A stretch of DNA of 64,000 bases from Leptotrichia sp. HSP-536 (lineage in GTDB: Bacteria > Fusobacteriota > Fusobacteriia > Fusobacteriales > Leptotrichiaceae), in NCBI RefSeq assembly GCF_041199985.1, contig NZ_CP165647.1:2372726-2436725 (forward strand), given 5' to 3'. Of this stretch, positions 45,311-52,698 are shown piece after piece. The notes under the pieces are model-generated. The model worked only from the letters and a program-made list of their open reading frames with translations, was not told the DNA's origin and made no database searches. Position 1 is the first letter of the stretch. Every line of letters begins with the position of its first letter. Both the position numbers and the translations under genes were made by a program.

Positions 45311-46132
45311 CTATGCCAAAATTCCTAACCAGTATCCTACTATTCCTATTACAAAGAATCCGAAGATTATCCAAATAGCATTTACTTTTCTCTTTAACAG
45401 ATGCATACATGCAAATGTAAGTAATAATGCCAATAATCCAGATAATAATGAATCCAGTATACTTTGAACAGTAGTTACAACTTCTTTTCCTGTTTGGTCA
45501 GTATATTTAGACAATACTAAAGGCACATTTATTGAAGTCCATTTTGAAACCAATGCTCCCATTACGAAAAGTCCTAGTATAGAAGCTCCTTGAGTTAATT
45601 TTTGGATAACTCCACCTTCCATATCTCCAACGATTTCAGTTCCCTTTTCATACCCGTATTTTAATCCATACCATCTAGTCAAAACTCTTGCAATATTTAT
45701 TCCAATGAAGAAAATCAACGGACCTAATAAATTTCCTCCAGCTATTGCAAGTGAAGCTCCAAGAGCTGCTAATACTGGTCTCAAAGTTCCCCAGAAAATA
45801 GGATCTCCTACTCCTGCAAGCGGTCCCATAAGTCCTACTTTTATCCCACTTATAGTCGCTACACCATTTGCCTTTTCTTGTTCCATCGCAGCTGTAACTC
45901 CCATTATTGTTGAACCTATCCATGGTTGTGTATTGAAAAATTCCAAATGTCTTTTAAGAGCCGCAGCTTGATCTTCTTTTTTAGAATAAAGTCTTTTTAT
46001 TGCAGGAATCATTGTTACGCAGAACCCCATTGACTGCATTCTTTCAAAGTTGAATGACCCTAATAAAGTTGTAGATCTCCAGTACATGCTTTTCAAATCT
46101 TTGTCAGTTAATTTTTTTTCTACTTCTGCCAT
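45311..46132 (-). CDS. manZ: PTS mannose/fructose/sorbose family IID component
   Basis: A 273-residue protein. The family start is LTDKDLKSMYWRSTTLLGSFNFERMQ. LEFFNTQPWIGSTIMGVTAAME and VKVGLMGPLAGVGDPIFWGT are diagnostic for IID. C-terminal TM helices follow (WIIFGFFVIGIVGYWLGIL). With IIC it forms the membrane channel. The sugar (mannose, fructose, sorbose, glucosamine, fructoselysine) cannot be told. It lies 12 bp after IIC. Confidence 0.93.
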   Translation of the reverse strand: MAEVEKKLTDKDLKSMYWRSTTLLGSFNFERMQSMGFCVTMIPAIKRLYSKKEDQAAALKRHLEFFNTQPWIGSTIMGVTAAMEQEKANGVATISGIKVGLMGPLAGVGDPIFWGTLRPVLAALGASLAIAGGNLLGPLIFFIGINIARVLTRWYGLKYGYEKGTEIVGDMEGGVIQKLTQGASILGLFVMGALVSKWTSINVPLVLSKYTDQTGKEVVTTVQSILDSLLSGLLALLLTFACMHLLKRKVNAIWIIFGFFVIGIVGYWLGILA

Positions 46133-46144
46133 TTTTCCTACCTC

Positions 46145-46960
46145 CTATAATCCTTCCAGTTCATCATCCGCTTCGTCTGCAAAGCTGGCTCCTCCGCCAT
46201 TTCCACCGCTTGGTAAAGCAATAGATGCGTGATATTTAGGATTTAATTGAATATATAATATTGCAAGACATAATCCCAATATTCCTAAACCAACTAAGTT
46301 AAATTCTGTGAATGCTGCTATTACGAAACCTAAGAAAAAGAATGGCATTAATGCTTTTGCTTCCATCATATTTATTACCATCGCATACCCAACTACTACT
46401 ATAAATCCTCCAGCAATTTGAAGTCCTCTTGTAATTACTTCAGTAATTGCATTTAAAGCTCCTTCTACCGCACTTGTTCCTGCAATCATACCTACTAATA
46501 CAGCTGGAATTGCTACTCTTAATGCCTGTAAAGCTATTCCTGCCAAATGACACATTTCAATTCCTTTAAAATTAGCCTGTTCTGCAAAGTCATCTGCTTT
46601 ATGCTGGAAAAAGACTGTTATTGTTCTAACAAAAATTGTAAGAACTTGTCCTGCCGCTGCAATCGGTACTGCAACTGCTATCCCTTCCGCAATTGACTGT
46701 TTACCTACAATTACTAGTATTGCTGAAATTACACTGGCTAGTGCCGCATCAGGCGCCATTGCCGCTCCAACGTTCATCCATCCAAGTGCTATCATTTCAA
46801 GTGAACCACCCAATATAATTCCTGTTTTTAAGTCTCCTAACACTAGTCCCACTAAAGTACATGCCACTAACGGTCTGTGAGTCTGTCTTTCATCAAGTAC
46901 ACTTCCCATACCAGCTATAGCTGCCACAAGTGCTAACAAAATTAACTGAATAACATTCAT
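46145..46960 (-). CDS. manY: PTS mannose/fructose/sorbose family IIC component
   Basis: A 271-residue polytopic protein. The N-terminal helix IQLILLALVAAIAGMGSVLDE, then RPLVACTLVGLVLGDLKTGI and GGSLEMIALGWMNVGAAMAPD are conserved in the IIC (ManY/SorC) family. The C-terminus is a soluble Gly/Asp-rich tail (GGNGGGASFADEADDELEGL). It carries the sugar-binding site of the permease. It lies between IIB and IID. Confidence 0.93.
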   Translation of the reverse strand: MNVIQLILLALVAAIAGMGSVLDERQTHRPLVACTLVGLVLGDLKTGIILGGSLEMIALGWMNVGAAMAPDAALASVISAILVIVGKQSIAEGIAVAVPIAAAGQVLTIFVRTITVFFQHKADDFAEQANFKGIEMCHLAGIALQALRVAIPAVLVGMIAGTSAVEGALNAITEVITRGLQIAGGFIVVVGYAMVINMMEAKALMPFFFLGFVIAAFTEFNLVGLGILGLCLAILYIQLNPKYHASIALPSGGNGGGASFADEADDELEGL

Positions 46961-47006
46961 GCTTCTGTCCTCCTAAAAATATTTAATTGTTCTGTACTTT
47001 TATTTT

Positions 47007-47498
47007 TTAGTCAAATGAGATAGAATCTAATTTAGAGTTAATATCTTTTTTTGCAGAAGTTACTAATTGTCTCATATCAAGCTCTACGCCCATAGATCTC
47101 AATTTATTAAACGCTTCCAGGTCATCTTTATTAATCGCAACTGCTTTTGAAATTAATTTATCCCCTTCTTTAAAAGTCATTCCTCCAACATTGACAGTTT
47201 TAATATCTACTCCGCCTTCAATCAATCTGACAACATCTCCAGGACAAGTAACTAATAACATTACTTTTGTTTTAGCATATTTAGGATTTTTGTAAACAGC
47301 TATTGCTTTTTCAACTGGAATTACAAATGATTTAACCCCTTCAGGCGCTACTTGTAATAAAAGTGATTTTCTTATTTTATCTTCTGCCACATCGTCATTT
47401 ACAGCAAAAATTGCTTCTGGTTTAGTTGCTTTCACCCATGAAGTTGCAACTTGCCCGTGTATTAATCTTGAATCTATTCTTGTTAAAACTAATTCCAT
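47007..47498 (-). CDS. PTS mannose/fructose/sorbose family IIB component
   Basis: A 163-residue protein starting MELVLTRIDSRLIHGQVATS. His14 in DSRLIHGQV is the phosphorylated residue. The family-typical AVNDDVAEDKIRKSLLLQVAP and VNVGGMTFKEGDK follow. It accepts phosphate from IIA and passes it to the sugar during uptake. The separate IIA and IIB are encoded by adjacent genes rather than fused as in E. coli ManX. Confidence 0.92.
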   Translation of the reverse strand: MELVLTRIDSRLIHGQVATSWVKATKPEAIFAVNDDVAEDKIRKSLLLQVAPEGVKSFVIPVEKAIAVYKNPKYAKTKVMLLVTCPGDVVRLIEGGVDIKTVNVGGMTFKEGDKLISKAVAINKDDLEAFNKLRSMGVELDMRQLVTSAKKDINSKLDSISFD

Positions 47499-47627
47499 AA
47501 TTCTATTCCGTTACTGAAAATTCGTGACTAAATTCACATTTAATATAAAAAATTTTTCAGTAACTCTCCTTTCATTTTGATTTTTCTTGTACTTTCAAAT
47601 TTAAATTTCCTGTTACACTTTACGTTC

Positions 47628-48071
47628 TTACAAATCTAGCTCATCTGAATCATCGTCATCATCAACAGCATCTGCACTAAATAATTCGCTAAAAATCTTA
47701 ATTCCATTAATTCCTGAATTTTTTGCCACTTGAACTAATTCAGAAACATCATTTGTTTCTTCCCTTGCATCTAAAACTTCCAGAAGCATCGGAACATTAA
47801 CCCCTGTTATTACATCTGTATTTTCTGTTTCGGCAACTACTCTACAAGCTGCATTATAAGGGCTTCCGCCAAACAAATCTACTAAAAACAAAGTCCCTTC
47901 ACTATCATATTTTGAGATAATATTATTATATTTCTCAATCAAATCTTCAGGTCCTTCTCCTGGTACAAATGTTACAAAATCAAGCAGTTCGCTTTCACCT
48001 AAAACCATTTTTGTCAAATTAACGGTTTCTTCTGACATTTTTCCGTGTGTTGCAACGACCAAATTAATCAT
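47628..48071 (-). CDS. PTS mannose/fructose/sorbose family IIA component
   Basis: The start is ATG 48071 (MINLVVATHGKMSEE), with AAAGGAG 8 nt upstream; the frame extends 6 codons upstream without need. The product is about 147 residues. His9 in VVATHGKM is the HPr-phosphorylated residue. LFLVDLFGGSPYNAACRV and VITGVNVPMLLEVL are family blocks. The C-terminus is strongly acidic (DAVDDDDDSDELDL). It is the first gene of the PTS cluster, 129 bp before IIB. Confidence 0.92.
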   Translation of the reverse strand: MINLVVATHGKMSEETVNLTKMVLGESELLDFVTFVPGEGPEDLIEKYNNIISKYDSEGTLFLVDLFGGSPYNAACRVVAETENTDVITGVNVPMLLEVLDAREETNDVSELVQVAKNSGINGIKIFSELFSADAVDDDDDSDELDL

Positions 48072-48116
48072 TCCTGCTTCTCCTTTCAAATAAAAATTTA
48101 TATATGATGTTTTTTC

Positions 48117-48145
48117 TTGACTTATAAATAAAAATATTGTAATAT
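48117..48145 (+). promoter_or_regulatory. Promoter of the AbrB/CoA-disulfide-reductase unit
   Basis: TTGACT (48117-48122) and TAATAT (48140-48145) are spaced 17 bp, about 58 bp before the AbrB-like ATG. The promoter is divergent from the PTS operon. Confidence 0.6.
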
Positions 48146-48202
48146 ATTCATATAAATATGAAAAATTAAATAAATATAATTAATAAAATTAGGAGGATAA
48201 TT

Positions 48203-48415
48203 ATGAAATATAAAGGAAAAGAATTTGAATGTGGAACTGTGAAAGTAGGAGAAAGAGGGCAAATTGTCATTCCAAAATCTATCAGGGAAGATCTTAATAT
48301 TAATTCTGGAGATAATTTGATTGTTTTAGGTAATAAGGAAGAAGGTATTCGCATAATAGTTGCAAACAGTTTAGAGGAATTAGCTCAAATTGTCTTGAAT
48401 GATAAAAAGAAATAA
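48203..48415 (+). CDS. AbrB/SpoVT-family small DNA-binding protein
   Basis: A 70-residue protein: GTVKVGERGQIVIPKSIRED, then INSGDNLIVLG. This is a full SpoVT-AbrB swapped-hairpin domain that binds DNA as a dimer. GGAGG precedes the ATG. It lies 33 bp upstream of the CoA-disulfide-reductase gene on the same strand, so it probably regulates that operon. It could alternatively be an antitoxin, but no toxin is next to it. Confidence 0.88.
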   Translation: MKYKGKEFECGTVKVGERGQIVIPKSIREDLNINSGDNLIVLGNKEEGIRIIVANSLEELAQIVLNDKKK

Positions 48416-48448
48416 ATTACAAAATTATAAAAAAGGGAGAAATATAAA

Positions 48449-50911
48449 ATGAAAGTTGTTATAATAGGTGGAGTTGCAGGGGAGCAAGTACAGCTGCAAG
48501 GCTTAGAAGATTGGATGAAAATGCAGAAATAAAAATTTTTGAAAAAAGCAGTTATGTCAGTTTTGCGAACTGTGGTCTTCCTTACCACATAGGAAACGTT
48601 ATAAAAGAAAGGAGGAACTTCTATTAGAAAGTCCTGTTTCCTTCAAAAATAAATTTAATATTGAAGTAATGGTAAACAGTGAAGTTATTTCAATAAACCG
48701 TGAAAAAAAGAAATTACAGTCAAAAATTTGAAAAAAAATACCGAGTATATCGAAAATTATGATAAACTTGTTATTTCTACAGGTGCAGAACCATTTATTC
48801 CTGACATAAAAGGATTAAATAAAGATAGCTATCTGACATTGAGAAATATAGAAGATATGGATTATATAAAACAATATATAAAAAAAAATAATCCAAAAAG
48901 CGCTACCATTATAGGCGGTGGATTCATTGGGCTTGAAATGGCTGAAAATCTTGTTAATATCGGAATAAATGTTACGCTTATTGAAAAAGCAAAACAAGTT
49001 ATGACTTCAGTTGATTTTGAAATTGCTTCATTTATTCATCAGGAATTAAAAAATAATAATGTATCCCTATTTTTAGAAACAGATATTTTAGAAATTATAA
49101 AAGATGAAAATAATAAGATAACAATAAAAACTTCCTCAGAAGAAATCACAACTGACATGCTTATCGTGTCTATTGGCGTTAAACCTCTCTCAAAACTTGC
49201 TCGAAAATGTAACCTTAAACTTACAGACAAAGGATATATTTCAGTTAACGAGTATCTCCAGACGAGTGATAACGATATATTTGCCTTAGGTGATGCAGTA
49301 GAAATAAATATGTCTGTTTTAGATAAAGTCCTTCCTGTTCCACTAGCCGCTCCCGCAAATAAACAGGGAAGAATTGTAGCAGGAAATATTCTTGGAAAAA
49401 AAGAACGTTATAAAGGAACTGTCGGAACAGCAATAGCTAAAATTTTTGATTTAACCGTTTCATCTACAGGAGCAAATGAAAAAATGCTGATAGATGAAAA
49501 AATTAATTATAAAAATGTGACAATAATTAAAGAGAATCACGCTGGATATTATCCTGGTGCAGAAAACATTGTATTAAAAGTTTTATTTAATCCTGAAACA
49601 GGAAAAATTTTTGGCGCTCAAGGAATTGGTAAAAATGGAGTAGATAAACGAATTGACATTATTTCAACTGCTATTTTTGCAAACTTGTCTATTTTTGAAC
49701 TTGGAGATATTGATTTTGCCTACGCTCCAGCTTTCAATTCTGCAAAAGATATTGTAAATTATGCTGGATTTATGGCTAAAAATATTGTATTTGATAAAAT
49801 GGAGCAGGTTCAATGGAATGAACTGGAAGGAAAAGAATTGCTAGATATAAGGACTCCTGAAGAATACGAGCTCAATCATATAAAAAATGCCAGAAATATT
49901 CCTTTAAATGAGTTAAGAAGCAGATTAAACGAACTTGACAAGCAAAAAGAGTATGTTGTCTATTGCCGAATAGGACTAAGAGGCTATAATGCCCAGCGAA
50001 TACTTGCTTCATATGGCTTTAAAGTTTTTAACCTAAATGGAGGAACCACTATTTATTATTCAGCCGTAAAAGAACAGAGCAATAAAATCTTTTTTGAAGA
50101 CAACGAAAATAATATTCCTTCTAAAATAGAAAAAAATGATACAGCAGAAATTATACTTGATACTTGTGGAACACAATGTCCTGGACCTATTCTGAAAGTA
50201 AAAAATGCAATTCAGGAAATGAAGGAAGGTGAAACTCTTTTAGTTAAATCAAATGATTCAAGTTTTGAAAATGATATAAAAGCTTGGACCAAAAAAACTG
50301 GAAATATTCTTTTAAATACAGTTAAAGAAAAAGGAGTAATATCGGCTTTTATAAAAAAGGGAAAAAATGACGGTTTTTCTTCAAAAAATAATTTTAATAT
50401 TTTGGAGAATAATGCCAATAATTCTAACACTTTTTTAGAAAAAAAGAGTACATTAGTTGTATTTAGTGGAGATTTTGACAAAATTTTTGCTTCTTTAATA
50501 ATTGCCAACGGTTCTCTCGCAATGGGAAATAAAGTTTCAATATTTTTTACATTCTGGGGATTAAATGCTCTAAAAAAAGAAAATTATAAAACAAAACATA
50601 AAAAAAATCTACTTGAAAAAATGTTTAATTTTATGCTTCCTAAAGGTCCAAAAAAATTACCTGTCTCTAAAATGAACTTTGGGGGAATTGGAAGAAAAAT
50701 ATTTGATTTTATAATGAAAAAGAAAAATATAGAAACACTTAATTCCTTACTTTCTGAATTTACAAAAAATGGAGGAAAAATAATTGCCTGCACAATGTCA
50801 ATGGATGTTATGGGAGTAAAAAAAGATGAATTACTTGACAATATTGAATATGGTGGAGTAGCTGCTTATATGGGAGAAGCCGACAATTCCAATCATAATT
50901 TATTTATATAA
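48449..50911 (+). pseudogene. CoA-disulfide reductase-rhodanese-TusA-DsrE fusion, three frame breaks near the start
   Basis: ATG 48449 has GGGAG 9 nt upstream. The FAD site reads VVIIGGVAG, then GASTAARLRRLDENAEIKIF in the next frame; active-site Cys is in SFANCGLPYHIGN. From 48728 one frame runs to 50911. It holds the second NAD site (ATIIGGGFIGLEMAENL), a dimerisation domain, a rhodanese (VVYCRIGLRGYNAQ), a TusA-like domain (DTCGTQCPGPILKVKNAI) and a C-terminal DsrE-like domain (VVFSGDFDKIFASLIIANG...). The joined length is about 820 residues. The three breaks (48479-48482, 48611-48612, 48719) are each repaired by one added G. Its role would be polysulfide or CoA-persulfide reduction and sulfur relay. 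It may be intact in the organism. Confidence 0.85.
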
Positions 50912-51005
50912 AGTTGTTAGTGAAATACCTTTACACCAATATTTATCAAATATTCTACCATCATCGTTAATTTTTATTTGTATCAAAACATACTCCATAA
51001 TAAAA

Positions 51006-51046
51006 AAAAGACATAATGTTGATTTTACTCAATAATTATGTCTTTT
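51006..51046. terminator. Bidirectional terminator
   Basis: A perfect 12-bp stem, AAAAGACATAAT (51006-51017) / ATTATGTCTTTT (51035-51046), lies between two convergent genes. Confidence 0.8.
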
Positions 51047-51080
51047 CTCTATTCCAAGTTAAAACCAATAACAACCCGTA

Positions 51081-51533
51081 TTATTTTAATATTTTTTGCT
51101 CAAATTTTTTTCCGCCATAATAGATAGCATATTTTTTATCTTGTAAAGCTCCTGGATTTATAAATACTATTCCGTTTTTTTCTGTCAAAAATTCCTTATG
51201 TGTGTGTCCAAAAACACAAATTTCAGCTTTTTCAAGACGTGCTTTTTTTTCTAATTCATCAAGCGTCATTTTTACGCTAAATAGATGTCCATGTGTCAAC
51301 AATACTTTTTTCCCCATCAAATCAAATATTTTAGTTTCTCTTGTTTCATAATCATCCATATCAGTATTCCCTTTTACAATAGCAAAAAGTATATCCCTAT
51401 AAACTAGCGACATATCAATAGCATCTGTACTATGGTCTCCTGCAAAAATTACAATTTCTGGATGCTCTAAATCCATTACCTGCTGAAAATAATCAAGCCT
51501 TCCATGACTATCGGAACAAATTAATACTTTCAT
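51081..51533 (-). CDS. Metallophosphoesterase, YfcE/MJ0936 family
   Basis: The start is ATG 51533, with GAGAGGAG 6 nt upstream; the frame extends 5 codons more. The product is about 150 residues. Metal-binding motifs are LICSDSHGRLDYF, VIFAGDHS, VKGNTD, LLTHGHLF and VFGHTHKEF. This is the full set for calcineurin-like phosphodiesterases (two metals bridged by Asp). The usual GNCD is GNTD here. It likely hydrolyses phosphodiesters; the natural substrate is unknown. Confidence 0.9.
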   Translation of the reverse strand: MKVLICSDSHGRLDYFQQVMDLEHPEIVIFAGDHSTDAIDMSLVYRDILFAIVKGNTDMDDYETRETKIFDLMGKKVLLTHGHLFSVKMTLDELEKKARLEKAEICVFGHTHKEFLTEKNGIVFINPGALQDKKYAIYYGGKKFEQKILK

Positions 51534-51813
51534 CAAATCTCCTCTCAACCTTATTTTTTTATTTCAACTTAATAAGAATATTCTAATTGTTTACATGATT
51601 TTTAAAAAAATTATGATTTTAATATAACAATAATTTAATTTCTATTTTACTTTATTTAATATGTATGAAAAATTAGAATCGAAAATAAGACATATGTTAT
51701 TATTATAATCTAAAAAAATTTATAAATGATGTTAATTTTATTATAATTAACTTTGTTTTTTTTGGATTGACAAAAAATTAACTTTAAAAATTTTTTTATT
51801 TTTAAATTTAAAA

Positions 51814-51851
51814 TACTCAAACAACATCCAATATTAGACGCCATTTGAGTA
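51814..51851. repeat. Hairpin related to the dispersed repeat, or terminator of the Usp-like gene
   Basis: TACTCAAA (51814-51821) pairs perfectly with TTTGAGTA (51844-51851). The loop contains AGACGCCAT, the complement of the ATGGCGTCT found at the right end of repeat copy 3 (31532-31540). It lies 24 bp after the Usp-like stop codon. The rest of the 51534-51874 gap has no gene. Confidence 0.45.
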
Positions 51852-51874
51852 AAATTTCTTTAAATTTTACAATT

Positions 51875-52636
51875 TTATACGATAAAAATTGGTTTTTGAA
51901 GATTTTCCAGTATTCTGATTCCCAGTTTTCCTGTGATTCTTTCCACCATTACTGTATATCGCAAGTCTCCCATCAGAATAAGGTCATAATTTTGAGCTTC
52001 ATTCATTATCGTCTTAAATGTTTCTCCTGTCTTATGGATAAGATTGTAATTTTTCCCAAATCTTTGAGCTAAGCTGTTTTCGTCATCTTCTTCTACATTT
52101 ACACGTAATACATTTACCTTTTGCTCACCAAACATATGGAAGAAAGTAAACAATGTTTTATTCGCATTATAAGCTCCATCATCAAGAAGCATCAAGTCAT
52201 CTAATTTAAAATCTTTTACATTTGGCAAGATAATTAGCGGCTTGAAAATACTTCTTAAAATTTCTTTTAACACTGATGTAACTTTTTCATTTTTTACAAG
52301 TACAAGCAAATCATATTTTTTTAATTCTTCCAGAATAATTTCAGAAGTTTCTCCATCTTTTGTATAAAAATTTGAAATATCATCTGACATTTGTCCCTTT
52401 AATTTTTTTACAGTTTTTTCTTCCAGTTCCCTGTATTCCTTGAAAGCATAATTTGCCCCTACATTTATCCCCATTCCTTCTATGCTGACAGGAAAAACTT
52501 CATATTTCAGGACATCTTTAATATAAACGACATCAATTTCAACACTGTATTTTTTTTTGAAAACACCTGCAAAATTAATTAATGGCTGAACTTCATTTTC
52601 TGCTGTAACTAAGAATAATGCTTTTTTCTGTAACAT
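51875..52636 (-). CDS. Universal stress protein-like, two-domain
   Basis: The start is ATG 52636, with AAGGAAG about 9 nt upstream; an in-frame GTG at 52645 overlaps the SD. The product is about 253 residues with two Rossmann-like halves: KALFLVTAENEVQPLINFAG...YDLLVLVKNEK and LDDLMLLDDGAYNANKTLFTFFH...YDLILMGDLRY. Each ends in the USP-like pattern of a beta strand before a small loop, and the final block is ILENLQKPIFIV. The nucleotide-binding G-2X-G-9X-G motif is not clear, so ATP binding is doubtful. It follows gyrA by 62 bp. Confidence 0.65.
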   Translation of the reverse strand: MLQKKALFLVTAENEVQPLINFAGVFKKKYSVEIDVVYIKDVLKYEVFPVSIEGMGINVGANYAFKEYRELEEKTVKKLKGQMSDDISNFYTKDGETSEIILEELKKYDLLVLVKNEKVTSVLKEILRSIFKPLIILPNVKDFKLDDLMLLDDGAYNANKTLFTFFHMFGEQKVNVLRVNVEEDDENSLAQRFGKNYNLIHKTGETFKTIMNEAQNYDLILMGDLRYTVMVERITGKLGIRILENLQKPIFIV

Positions 52637-52698
52637 TTTAACCACTTCCTTACATATGATAAATTTTTTATGAAATTTTTGTGTACTTAACCATATTC

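Noticed and set aside
45675..45923. Minus-strand ORF of 82 residues in another frame of the IID gene
   Set aside because: Alternative frame inside a clear IID gene with Cys/Ser/Tyr-rich nonsense composition.
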